From positions 53,469,813 through 53,533,812 of the forward strand of contig OY998176.1 of the NCBI GenBank assembly GCA_963921935.1: a stretch of DNA of 64,000 nucleotides. The letters are read 5' to 3'. Under the pieces are notes generated by a model. That model was given only the letters and a program-made list of their open reading frames with translations. It had not been told where the DNA came from and ran no database searches. The stretch's first letter is position 1. Every line of letters starts with the position of its first letter. Below, one piece after another: positions 35,271 to 45,232 of this stretch. Position numbers and translations under genes: made by a program. The stretch is from Galeruca laticollis. Lineage: Eukaryota; Arthropoda; Insecta; Coleoptera; Chrysomelidae.

Positions 35271-37106
35271 CATTATTAATAAATATTTGCTATTATTTTT
35301 CATGACTTTGTACTTGTCTTCTTCATTTGCCATTTCAATTAGACATGTTGTAGAGGAAAGCTTTGCGGTACTTTTGATTTTGATGTCTAATACGTTAGGG
35401 TAAACAAAACCTTTTCTTTAAGCTCTGAAAAATTTACTATAAGCTTGCTATCGAAAATTTCTTTGATTTGCCCATGTAAAAAACGAAGAGATTTGGCATC
35501 TGAATCTGTACTAATACAAAATTGCTTAATTGGGTCTTTTCTCCTGCATCTGGTTCCTTCTTCTTCTTCTCATTTACTTTTACCCTTTCAGGTGTTTGAT
35601 ACTAATACAGTTCCTCTATTTAAAATGTAAAAGAAACATTGAAATAAGGAAAACTATTTATATTTGTATGCAATACTTTCGATACACACTGTATTATAGG
35701 TATAATCAATAATTTTGAAAGATTCGGTAAACAAATCAAATGTGACATTTTAATTTTCGGATGACGTTTATGTAGAATATATTTAATGATAGACAGAATT
35801 ATATTACATTTTGGAGAATATATTTGAAATTTTAAAATACAGATGTCTCTGCTATCAGAATTACAATGATAATAAAAGAATTCAAATCTCTCTTTGTTAT
35901 AGGGAAACATAAATTAGTATTTTTTTTTAAAAAAGGAATTTTTCGTAACCAAAGGAGAGGAGATTTATTTATTTGAAGAAAGTTTGGTTAGTGGTGTTTG
36001 AAATCCCGAAGAGGCAACATCGTAATTAGAGTTGTCTCAATTTTTGGTAGATAGTAGAAGTTGTATATTTCTACAACCAGATTCAAAAGCCATTTCATTA
36101 TAAAGCCAGTGCGTGCATAATTCGAATAAGAATTGCATCGTGTGTAGTGAATGTGTTCCAGATTTCTAAATAAAATTAGAATTGTACGAGTTGTCCAGTT
36201 ATTAGTTGGTGAGCCCGATCCAGTTTCTTTACAATAATTTCTCGAGAAATAATAAGGCCTATTTTTACATTAAATTTGTCATAGATGCATCTATTAGATT
36301 TTTGATAGCAAACAAAATTAATAAATCATATAAAAAAATTCACATAAGAGAAGAAAAGTTTTGAACTACAAAAATTTGAGTGAAGCTTGTTTTTTGACAT
36401 TTATCCATATCAAGATTTAGATCGACAATTGGAACTTTTATTAAACGTTTTTCATCAGGTTAATTTATAGCATATAGGTTGTAGTAATTTTTAGTTTCGT
36501 AGAAATTACGACTGTTGTTTCATTTATAATAAGTTTGGGGAATATTGGAATATTAATTTGTTAATTTGTATTTGAATCTAGTAGTATAATATAGAATTTT
36601 GCATTCCTACTCACTATAGTCTTTTTATAACATTATTTCAGTATTAAATAATACTGTCGATCAAATCAGTGACAGTTGGTAATTTTCAGTGACAGAAATA
36701 TTGGAAACGTCATCAGAGATTTAAAGTGCCTTTTATAATATTAAACATACAGTTACTATAGGTTCTGACCAATAGTGAAACAGATAATTTGGAGATACGT
36801 AAAAATTTGAACAAATTTTGAATAATTAATTTTTTAACAGTTTGATCCCATCCTGAGAGAAGAGTAATATGTCGATTATACATATACATTCATTTTTAGA
36901 AATACTAAATTAATATTTATTAGAGCCGGGCATATTTTTGACAACTACTGTCAAAGTAGAAATTTCTTACATAAAGTTATTAAGTTGTATGTACAAGAAT
37001 TGTCGCTGCGACAATATACATCAACGTGAGGTGAATTGAAATTTATGTTTACAGGAAGGTTTACATTAAAATTAAATAATTAAAATTCATCATATAGAGA
37101 ATTAGA
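35271..37106. other. unassigned AT-rich DNA, possibly an LTR ending at 37117
   Basis: No supported gene. Because a tRNA-Lys-type PBS starts at 37120, sequence just left of it may be the 3' end of an LTR, but I find no partner copy in the window. A second PBS-like string, TTGGTGAGCCCGATCC, follows an AATAAA at about 36170-36222. Confidence 0.35.
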
Positions 37107-37146
37107 TATATTATAATTTGGCGCCCAACGTGGGGCAATTATAATT
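37107..37146 (+). repeat. tRNA-Lys PBS-like motif, copy 1
   Basis: GATATATTATAATT is followed by TGGCGCCCAACGTGGGGC, a perfect match to the tRNA-Lys primer site used by Gypsy-type elements and some retroviruses, then AATTATAA. A diverged copy of the whole block lies at 40016-40054 beyond pogo-like element 3. Confidence 0.7.
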
Positions 37147-37635
37147 AAAAAAAGATATAAGGTAGGTGAAGTGAATATGCCCATGTTGGTAATATGCCCA
37201 CCAGCTCCATTTTTTATTAGTTTGACTTTTGATTAACAGATGGCTGACGAGTCACTTATGTTCATGCTTAAAGTTAATATTAAACCAACCCGCGCTCAGT
37301 TGCATTCAAGCGGACTTTAGGTGCACGTGGTTTGTGTTGGGAAGGCATCAGTTACAAAAAATTGTGTATTTAAATCGCTTGTAATTGTACTAAGGATTAC
37401 TATTTAAAATAAGGTAAATATATGAGAAGAAAGCTTGTTTTTTGCGCTTAATATTGCCATGTATTTTTTTGATAAATATGTTGATATTATGAAAAAAAAT
37501 TAGAAATATTGTTTAAGTGACTTGTAGGTAATATGCCCACATACAGGTGAAGTTAATATGCCCACTGGGCGTATTGCCTATAGCCCAGCGAATTACATAC
37601 AGCTGGGTATCTAATTTATTTTTTCTGGGTTTCAG

Positions 37636-39339
37636 ATGTCACCTTATAAATCTAAAGGCCAAAGATCTCAATGGACAGAAGAAAATCTTCAGCGAGCACT
37701 AAACGCTGTTGCAAATGGACAGTCAAAGAACTCAGCAGCGAAAGAATTTCGTATATCAAGGAGAACCCTTAATCGTTACATAGAAAAACGTGCCAATAGA
37801 AAGCAGCGACTAGGTAGGAAAACTATACTCACAGATGACCAAGAGAATGAACTGGTAAGACGTATTATCAGACTGGCTGAGGTAGGCTACCCTATGACAA
37901 AAGGAATTGTCAAAAGGTGCGTTTACAATTATTGGGAAAAAAAACATATTCCTCATTTATTCTCACGAGAAAAACGAGTAGCTGGACGATATTGGTTAAA
38001 GGCATTTTTAAGAAGACACCCGGGCATTTCTCCTAGGCGAGCCCAGAATATGAATCCGGCGCGGGCCCAAAAACTTAATAAAAGTATTGTAAGTGATTAT
38101 TTTAATAAATTTAAGGCTGTTCTATTGGAATTAGATCTCATGGACAAACCTGAAAGAATATTTAATGTAGATGAAAAGGGGTGTAGGTTGATGCTCTACC
38201 ATCAACAATCTGTCTTGGCTAAAAAGGGAGCAAAAAGGGTGCACCTAGTGGCACCAGAGCACGCCGAAAATGTGACGATTGTTAGTTGTGGGTCTGCGAT
38301 TGGGGGACGAATTCCACCTGCTATTCTTTTTGAAGGTCAGAGACTAAAACCAGAATGGTGTGATAATCTACCCGCAGGGACTTTAACTCTTATGACACCA
38401 AAGGCCAGTATGACGATCGGGACATTTAATACCTGGATAAATCATCTGGCAAGATATGAACTTCCTGGCAAATGTTTATTAATTTTTGATGGCGCATCTT
38501 GCCATTTGGATACATCCATCGTAGACACTGCCGAAGCTCATGACATTACGCTTTTCTGTCTTCCCAGTAATACGACACATGAACATCAACCGATGGATAA
38601 AGCAGTGTTTAAGTCATTTGAGTATTATTGGGACGAGCAGGTCCTTTTGTACTGGACTCGACACAAGAATCGTTGCATAACAAAACAAAGATTTGGAGAA
38701 ATTTTTTCTATTGTTTGGGACAAAGCAGTTACGCCCCAAAACATCACTTCCGGTTTTTCTTCCACAGGCATATATCCATTTAATCCCCAAGCAATTCCTG
38801 AAGAAGCTTTTGCCCCCAGCATTTTAAACGAAAGAGAATTCCCCCCACCAGATTTTCAGGAAAACCAACAACAAAGAGAATTTTCTCCAGAACCGGGACC
38901 CTCTGGATGTCAAAATAAGACTTTCCAAAGTTCAACTGAAAATACTCCCCCTTCAAAAATTACCCATAGCCAAAAATCTTTCAAACCTAGACAAAAACAT
39001 AATAAGAAGAAGGACGAGTGGACATCTTCAAGTGGCTCTTCAGAAGACGAAATATCTCTGTACAGTGACACATTATCAGAAACGTTTTCTTCAGAAGAAG
39101 AGAAAAGAGCGGAAGATAAAAACATTAAATCAGCCAAAGTGGAAACAACAAAACTAAATTTGGACATTACCCAAAATGCCGAGATTACCAAGAAACAAGA
39201 AAATATAAAGAACGGAAATATTAAAGATAAAGAATCAGAAGATGAAGAGATAAGTTTCACTGAAATGCTAGAGACACTATACAAAGATGACGTAAAAAAA
39301 CAAACAGAAGAAGGGCTATTAACAGTAAAGCATTGGTAG
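37636..39339 (+). CDS. pogo-like transposase 3, 567 aa, C-terminal finger lost by frameshift
   Basis: A nuclear DDE transposase. It has psq-type HTH (residues ~10-50), CENP-B type HTH (~65-130, with R-Y-W-L-K-A-F-L-R-R-H-P) and N-P-A-R-A-Q-K-L-N-K near 140. The DDE core has F-N-V-D-E-K-G (Asp179), L-I-F-D-G-A-S (Asp285) and H-Q-P-M-D-K-A-V-F (Asp321), spaced as DD35D. The C-terminal third is Ser/Glu/Lys-rich and probably disordered. The start is fixed by the intron acceptor TTTCAG directly before ATG. All catalytic residues are intact. Compared with element 1, the frame ends before the cysteine cluster, which lies downstream in other phases. It is potentially functional as a truncated protein (inference). 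Confidence 0.9.
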   Translation: MSPYKSKGQRSQWTEENLQRALNAVANGQSKNSAAKEFRISRRTLNRYIEKRANRKQRLGRKTILTDDQENELVRRIIRLAEVGYPMTKGIVKRCVYNYWEKKHIPHLFSREKRVAGRYWLKAFLRRHPGISPRRAQNMNPARAQKLNKSIVSDYFNKFKAVLLELDLMDKPERIFNVDEKGCRLMLYHQQSVLAKKGAKRVHLVAPEHAENVTIVSCGSAIGGRIPPAILFEGQRLKPEWCDNLPAGTLTLMTPKASMTIGTFNTWINHLARYELPGKCLLIFDGASCHLDTSIVDTAEAHDITLFCLPSNTTHEHQPMDKAVFKSFEYYWDEQVLLYWTRHKNRCITKQRFGEIFSIVWDKAVTPQNITSGFSSTGIYPFNPQAIPEEAFAPSILNEREFPPPDFQENQQQREFSPEPGPSGCQNKTFQSSTENTPPSKITHSQKSFKPRQKHNKKKDEWTSSSGSSEDEISLYSDTLSETFSSEEEKRAEDKNIKSAKVETTKLNLDITQNAEITKKQENIKNGNIKDKESEDEEISFTEMLETLYKDDVKKQTEEGLLTVKHW

Positions 39340-39562
39340 TTAAAAAAGCAGTTTTTAAAGAAAGGGTTGCAAAAAAACTACTTCAAAAAATACGGCAGTA
39401 AAACCAAGACAAAGTAAGGAGTGTTGGTACTGTAAACTTTGTCAAGAAGATGTAAAAAAAGACATGAGACTATGCTCAGTGTGTGCCACTTATGTGCAGG
39501 AAGAATGTGTTGGACTTACGAAAAGTGACCAATTAGTTTTTATCTGCCCGGACTGTCAATAA
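39340..39562 (+). pseudogene. detached C-terminal cysteine finger of pogo-like transposase 3
   Basis: In the +2 phase relative to the main frame, 39336-39403 reads on smoothly (V-V-K-K-A-V-F-K-E-R-V-A-K-K). In the +1 phase, 39419-39562 reads E-C-W-Y-C-K-L-C, L-C-S-V-C, E-E-C-V and F-I-C-P-D-C-Q, then TAA. These form a PHD-like cysteine cluster. At least two frameshifts separate it from the transposase. Confidence 0.75.
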
Positions 39563-40015
39563 ACATTTTATTGCCATTTATTAATATTTGAATTTATGTT
39601 TTATCAAAGTTCTTTTAAATTTTTTTAAGTAAAATAACGTTTAGATTTTTTATGTTTCTCAGGAAAACTTTTTTGTTTGTTTCTTATCAATAAAATATAT
39701 AACATGATTTCAATTTTTATTTCAAGAATATTAAAGCAAAATAAATGTTTCTCTCATTTTACAGGACTGCGCATATTACCAACATACCCATGGGCGTTTT
39801 ACCAACATAGGCTGGTAATATGCCCAGAGACGTCAATTTATACAAATAATTATACAACATATACATAAGTCATATACATATTTTTTTAATATTTAGGATG
39901 AACACATTGGTATAACAGAATAACTTCCACACAAACCGAAATTAGCATCTTTTTTATTTATTTTTTTATTAATTTTTTTCCTTAGCATGGGCATATTCCC
40001 TACATCTACCTTAAG

Positions 40016-40054
40016 TGATATATTATAAATTGTTATCCAAACGTGGGGCAACTA
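40016..40054 (+). repeat. PBS-like motif, copy 2
   Basis: AGTGATATATTATAAATTG is followed by TTATCCAAACGTGGGGCAAC. With the pogo-like element removed, copies 1 and 2 lie about 58 bp apart in direct order, so they form a short tandem duplication that the element inserted into. Confidence 0.65.
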
Positions 40055-40279
40055 TAAAATAAAATAATATTGAATATATAATAATACATCTTGTTCCAAA
40101 AAGTCATTATTAATATTTGTTACCAAAAAGTTTTCGTCACACAAATTGTCCTGGTCATTTTCATCGGAGACCAAGGTAGATTGCGGCACTTCAATATCTG
40201 ATTCATTCTCTGAATCTGCATCTTTTGGTGTTGCGTGTGGCTACGCCATTCTTCTTTTCATGCGAGACATCATCATGTA

Positions 40280-40578
40280 TGTGATTTCATGACTTCATCT
40301 TACTTGAGCCTTTCCACAACTACATCACTAGTTAAAACTTCTCCATACGTCTATTGCTTTAAGTGAGCAATATGTACTAGGGTTTTAGGGTTTACTTCAC
40401 TCAAATCGGGTTGTTTTGGCAATGATTTTATTTCGTTGGAAAATATATTGATGACAGAGATAGTCTTATCGAGGGATGGTTTATTTACTCTGGTTGATAA
40501 ATCAAGTACAAGCTCTGAGATTGAATTATTACACTTCTTCCAACAGCTTGTATGAAATTCCTTTTTGGTGAGGAACAT
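40280..40578 (-). pseudogene. unassigned coding-like fragment
   Basis: A 75-codon minus-strand frame (40578-40351) has ordinary amino-acid composition: S-C-W-K-K-C-N, L-S-T-R-V-N-K-P-S and K-T-L-V-H-I-A-H-L-K-Q. After a stop the same phase continues plausibly (T-Y-G-E-V-L-T-S-D-V-V-V-E-R-L-K). It reads like part of a transposon-encoded protein, but I do not recognise the family. Confidence 0.3.
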
Positions 40579-40994
40579 GACGAAACGTTAATTTCAATTG
40601 CAAAAAATATTACACGCAAACAAATACTCCAGAACAAATGTACCATCACTTTCACATTATAGACAACAAATAGGGCATGCTTCTAACTATGACCAAACTA
40701 AAATTCTCGCAAAGGAAAAAAACGATAAGGCGAGAAGTGTTGGAAATCATCCATATTAAGTAATATTCCAACAGTATTAATTCCAGAAATGACATTAAAA
40801 ATCTAAGTATTATTTATGAAGGCATATTAAAAAATAATAGCACAGACATGTATTTGAGTATCACCACTGAAACTTTTTGTACCTCACTATTGAATCTATA
40901 CTAAAGTTTGTACAATTTCAACTGTTTTATTAAATAAAAATCAAAGTACATTGGGGAAAAAATCAATAATAGATATTTTGTAACAGTATATTAC

Positions 40995-41130
40995 GTAACG
41001 TGTGTTGTAAGAAGCATTTTACGCACGAACGGAAAAGTTACGCACGAAGCCATGTAGCGGCGAGTGCGTAATTCCGTGAGTGCGTAAAATGCGTTACAAC
41101 ACGAGTTATGTACTATACTTTACCTACGAC
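40995..41130. repeat. hairpin repeat with ~40-bp arms
   Basis: The left arm has GTTGTAAGAAGCATTTTACG then CACGAACGG. The right arm has its complement (CCGTGAGTGCGTAAAATGCG, then TTACAACACG). The centre is GC-richer than its surroundings (GTAGCGGCGAGTGCG). It resembles small palindromic MITEs common in insects. Confidence 0.6.
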
Positions 41131-41231
41131 CCACTTGTACTTGTATTGATAAACTTATTAATGATACTTTAAGAACATCTACAATAAGATAGTTTCAATG
41201 ATTTTATCGTATAACATTTGATTACATAATA

Positions 41232-42090
41232 TTAGTTATTATAATAATTGTTTACGGTGACATTACAACTGTTAAATATAAACGGTAAATCGGTTCTTCT
41301 GCTTATTGAAGCGTAAGAAAGATTTAAATTATTAGATGTGTTTGGTAAACTTTCATTTTCATTACTATTACTTGTACCTGCTATTGCAGATGCTATTTTA
41401 GATGAATTGTTTGTTTGATTATTTAAGGAATTATCCACATAGCCTTCAGCTACGGCCGATGACTGCCATCCGCCGTGTCTTTTCAAATCCAATAGATCGA
41501 CACCCGCGTCAACAAGAATAGTCGCTGACGAGCGCCGGAAGCAGTGCCCAGTATAAGTTGCTCCGTCTGGTAGTCCCAGGTGTATAGCAATTTGTTTTGG
41601 TACGTTCCCTATTTTATTGATACCAACACACTGCCTGGTACATTTTCCGTTTACATAATTAAGAAAAAAAGGTAATTCTGTAGCCGCATTTACTGCAGAG
41701 CGAAGGTTAATATATTTTTTCACTTTCGGGTAAAAATATTCTGAAACCACAAAAGAACGTTGTCGCTTAGTTTTTGAATCAGAAATTTTAATAACAAAAT
41801 TTTTTCCTGTATCTTGAACATGCGATGGTTTTATATCACGTAATTCTTGTTTTCTGCAGGCAGCGCTTATACCAATTATAAGAACCACCTGAAAGAAAAT
41901 TTACATAAGTATCTATTAGTATATTGAGCGCAATATATCTTACCTTCATAAACTAATATTTATCATCTGGTGCATTTTCTAGGCAATTATTAATGTTCTC
42001 GTTTGTTAAAGTTTGGGATTTTTTGGGTTTAAATCCGTCAGATTTTCTTTTAAATAGAGCTTGTAATTTGGAATAGCTTGCAATGTTTAT
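41232..42090 (-). pseudogene. Crypton-type tyrosine recombinase, C-terminal exons
   Basis: The minus-strand catalytic exon (41888-41232) carries the tyrosine-recombinase set: Arg in I-S-A-A-C-R-K-Q-E-L, the H-x-x-R box in G-H-C-F-R-R-S-S-A, K-R-H-G-G-W (third His/Trp), and the nucleophile Tyr in A-E-G-Y-V-D-N. A 55-bp intron (41889-41943, GTAAGA...TTTCAG) separates it from an upstream exon (42090-41944) reading S-K-L-Q-A-L-F-K-R-K-S-D-G-F-K-P-K-K-S. In that exon a TAG lies just before the splice site, within D-D-K-Y-*-F-M-K. The family is the Crypton-like recombinase genes repeated in many insect genomes. It is disrupted by the stop and by the Penelope insertion at 42103. Confidence 0.78.
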
Positions 42091-42102
42091 ATTTTGATTT
42101 AT
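42091..42102. repeat. left 12-bp target-site duplication of Penelope composite
   Basis: ATTTTGATTTAT, repeated exactly at 46517-46528. Confidence 0.75.
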
Positions 42103-42384
42103 TTAGAATTATATCATCTTGGGTTCAAAGGTTGTGGAATGAAACATATATATTAGTTAAAATATATTTTCGAATAAAGACTTATCAAACTTGACGTTTC
42201 GCTCTTATTTTAGGAGCATTTTCAAAAGAATATGTATAAATATTAAAATTGAATTACATAAAATACAGTTATTGTAAAAATTATTTTGAAAAAGTCAATA
42301 AAATGTCATGAAGTGTCAATAGTAATAGAATACCTACCTTAGATATTTACGCAACGATATTATGTTTGGAGTGATGAAAATAAA
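42103..42384 (-). repeat. Penelope pseudo-LTR, left copy
   Basis: Direct repeat of about 44908-45186, and inverted repeat of the end of the truncated copy (about 46200-46480). Landmarks are AACTTGACGTTTCGCTCTTA and GTTGTGGAATGAAACATATA. Confidence 0.85.
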
Positions 42385-44877
42385 TTAATTAATTAATTTG
42401 TAATAAATTTGACTCAAGTTTTTTATGTCTTGTTTGTCATTTACTGATAATTTATCTTGTTTTATATATATCATTTCTTTGATTTTGAGTTTTTGATAAT
42501 TTGTGTCTTGTGTTAAAATTTTTGTGTTTTTGAAATCGAACTCATGATTTTCGTTATGTTCATGTTTGTGTAGCGCTGTGGATGCATTTTTAGTGTATTT
42601 ATGGCCGTTTATTCGGCTTTCTAGATATTGTGTAGTCATTCCTACATAATTTTTTGAACAGTTTAAGCATGGTATGGAGTATATAACATTTGATTTCTTA
42701 TTATTTTTAGTTTTGCTTTTTAATTTAGTAAATAGTGATGATAGTGTATTATTTGGTTTATGGCATATTTTGATATTATGTTTAGATAATATATATTTTA
42801 GTTTTTCTGATAATTGATTCGTATAAGGTAGAGCTATATATATATTTTTTTCGTGGTTCAAAGTTGTTAGTGAATTTGGTTTTATATTGTTGTTGTAGTA
42901 TTTGTACGTACGTTGTTGAATAATTTTATTTATTTGATTTGAAGGATAGTGATTATTTTCTAAAACAATCTTAAGTTTTTTAATTATTTCAGGACGATAT
43001 TTAGGTGAAGTTAGTTTTATAGCTCTATCTATCAATCCTATAATAACACTATTTTTTTGTATTTTTGGATGGCATGAATTATAATTTAGATATCGTCCTG
43101 ACCAAGTTTCTTTTGTATATAATTTAGTTTCAATTTTATTATCATTGGTTTTCATTAGTGTCATATCTAGAAAATTTAAATTATTGTTTTTTTCAATTTC
43201 TATGGTAAATTGTATTTTAGAGTTAAAAGAATTAAAAATATTGAGGAATTCATTACATTTGTCTTCTGGAATAGCAGCTAAACAGTCGTCAACATAGCGT
43301 TTGAAGAATAATATATCAAATTTTATATGTTCTAATACTTTCTCTTCTACATATTCCATTACAATTTGTGCTAAACTAGAGGAAATTGGAGATCCCATTG
43401 TACAACCATTTAGTTGTTGAAAGAAAGTATCATTATATTGAAAATAATTATTGGTTTGAATAAGCATAATACCTTCTATAAATTCATCATAGGTAAGTGA
43501 TGTGTGTTGTTTTATTTCATTCCATTTTTCTTTTAAAACATGTTTTATTAAGTCATTTGGGATATTTGTGTACATTGAGATAACATCTAAGGATATGATT
43601 TTATAATTATTAGGAATATGTATTGTATCTAAAAATTCTTTCAGCATAAATGAATCTTTTATATAAAAATTATTTTTAGTTAATTTTGATAAAATGTTTG
43701 TTAGATATTTAGATAGTTTGTAAAATGGTGATTGAATATATGATACTATTGGTCGCATTGGTAAATTTTGTTTGTGTAATTTGGGTAGTCCATATATTTT
43801 TGGAGGTATTGCATTATGTGTTTGTAGTTTTTTAGCTTCGTTTGTATTAATGGAACCATTATTTAAAAGTTTTTTTATGAATGTATTGTTCTTGTTTTGA
43901 AATGAAGTGGTTTTGTCTGATTTTATTTTTTGATAAACATGTTTATCATTCAATAACTCTATCATTTTATTATTATATTCATCTGTGTCCATTATTAATG
44001 TTTTATTACATTTATCTGGTTGTAAAATTGTAATTTGAGGATCACATTTGATGAATTCTTTAGTTTTCTTCAACTTTTTTTGGATGTTTTTCTGAGTTTT
44101 ATTGATTTTCTGAGTTTTATGATGTCGTAGTTTTATTTTATGGTTAGTGATAACATTGACTACATCAGCCCTAATATCATCTTTTATTTGTTCTGATTTA
44201 TGCATTATAGCAGATTCAATACTTGCAATGTATTCTGTGTATGGTACTTCATTTTCATTTTTATATGGAAGTGCGAAATTTTTACCTAATGCTAATACTT
44301 CTACTATATCATTTGGTATATATGTGTTAGAGATATTTTTAAGCCATTGATCAGAATTTATTTTAATTGTATCTTGTGTGGAGTTATTTACTAGTTTATG
44401 AAACTTTTTTAAATTATTTTCCTTTATTTTTTGAAACTGTTTCTCGTATTTTATTTTTTCTAGATTCCAAAATGTATTTATTAAGACTTCAGGAATGCTA
44501 TTTTTCAAATTATTAGTTTCGTAATTGATAGTTTTTTCTAACTTTTTTATATTTTGAATTGATTCAGTAATATTTAGATTTAAAAGTTTTGATTTTGTTG
44601 TGTTTATAATATCGTTGAATTTCTTTCTAAGGTACGTACCTGTTACATTAATATGTGATATATCAAAATTCAAAAAATTTGGTTGGATTCCTGTGTTTTT
44701 ACATCTCAATAGAAATATATGTCTATTTTTTTGGTTAGCAAGTTTCCTCAATGAATTGGTTATGGATTTCATGGATGGCACAATTGTTGTTCCATAATTC
44801 TTACGTATTTCTTCATAGAATGGCATGTTTTGTTTCTTATTTTGCACTTTAGACCCTTGCAAATTATATAAATTCAC
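42385..44877 (-). CDS. Penelope-like reverse transcriptase with GIY-YIG endonuclease, 830 aa, intact
   Basis: A retroelement polyprotein that would nick the target and copy its RNA into the genome. The first ~270 residues are Lys/Asn-rich with helical spacing. The RT has Y-G-L-P-K-L-H-K (about 362-369), R-P-I-V-S, motif A S-L-D-V-I-S-M-Y-T-N-I-P (Asp431), motif B G-C-T-M-G-S-P-I-S-S (491-500) and motif C R-Y-V-D-D (Asp530/531). The C-terminal GIY-YIG domain (about 731-820) has V-I-Y-S-I-P-C, N-Y-V-G-M-T and L-E-S-R-I-N-G-H, preceded by the usual cysteines. The length is typical for the family and there is no internal stop. It starts at the first Met, immediately after the upstream pseudo-LTR, which probably carries the promoter. 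Possibly active (inference). Confidence 0.95.
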   Translation of the reverse strand: MNLYNLQGSKVQNKKQNMPFYEEIRKNYGTTIVPSMKSITNSLRKLANQKNRHIFLLRCKNTGIQPNFLNFDISHINVTGTYLRKKFNDIINTTKSKLLNLNITESIQNIKKLEKTINYETNNLKNSIPEVLINTFWNLEKIKYEKQFQKIKENNLKKFHKLVNNSTQDTIKINSDQWLKNISNTYIPNDIVEVLALGKNFALPYKNENEVPYTEYIASIESAIMHKSEQIKDDIRADVVNVITNHKIKLRHHKTQKINKTQKNIQKKLKKTKEFIKCDPQITILQPDKCNKTLIMDTDEYNNKMIELLNDKHVYQKIKSDKTTSFQNKNNTFIKKLLNNGSINTNEAKKLQTHNAIPPKIYGLPKLHKQNLPMRPIVSYIQSPFYKLSKYLTNILSKLTKNNFYIKDSFMLKEFLDTIHIPNNYKIISLDVISMYTNIPNDLIKHVLKEKWNEIKQHTSLTYDEFIEGIMLIQTNNYFQYNDTFFQQLNGCTMGSPISSSLAQIVMEYVEEKVLEHIKFDILFFKRYVDDCLAAIPEDKCNEFLNIFNSFNSKIQFTIEIEKNNNLNFLDMTLMKTNDNKIETKLYTKETWSGRYLNYNSCHPKIQKNSVIIGLIDRAIKLTSPKYRPEIIKKLKIVLENNHYPSNQINKIIQQRTYKYYNNNIKPNSLTTLNHEKNIYIALPYTNQLSEKLKYILSKHNIKICHKPNNTLSSLFTKLKSKTKNNKKSNVIYSIPCLNCSKNYVGMTTQYLESRINGHKYTKNASTALHKHEHNENHEFDFKNTKILTQDTNYQKLKIKEMIYIKQDKLSVNDKQDIKNLSQIYYKLIN

Positions 44878-45186
44878 TTAGGTTCTTCAACCTTCCGATA
44901 ATATTTAGAATTATATCTTCTTGGGTTCAAAGGTTGTGGAATGAAACATATATATTAGTTAAAATATATTTTCGAATAAAGACTTATCAAACTTGACGTT
45001 TCGCTCTTATTTTAGGAGCATTTTCAAAAGAATATGTATAAATATTAAAATTGAATTACATAAAATACAGTTATTGTAAAAATTATTTTGAAAAAGTCAA
45101 TAAAATGTCATGAAGTGTCAATAGTAATAGAATACCTACCTTAGATATTTACGCAACGATATTATGTTTGGAGTGATGAAAATAAA
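44878..45186 (-). repeat. Penelope pseudo-LTR, right copy
   Basis: Begins CTTAGGTTCTTCAACCTTCC and extends about 30 bp further than the left copy. It lies upstream of the intact ORF in transcription direction. Confidence 0.85.
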
Positions 45187-45232
45187 CATGTTTATCATTC
45201 AATAACTCTATCATTTTATTATTATATTCATA

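Larger units (their letters stand above)
37160..40011 (+). mobile_element. pogo-like DNA transposon 3
   Basis: Left end AGGTAGGTGAAGTGAATATG and right end, read inward, AGGTAGATGTAGGGAATATG. Both are followed by CCCATG and flanked by TA (37158-37159 and 40012-40013). Length is 2852 bp. The box TAATATGCCCA recurs at 37176, 37190, 37528, 37551 and, reversed, around 39775-39820. A 5' UTR intron runs from 37414 (AAG|GTAAAT) to 37635 (TTTCAG), immediately before the transposase ATG. Confidence 0.9.

Noticed and set aside
36170..36225. AATAAA followed by TTGGTGAGCCCGATCC, resembling an LTR end and PBS
   Set aside because: No paired LTR, no tRNA match I can state with confidence, and no coding region downstream.
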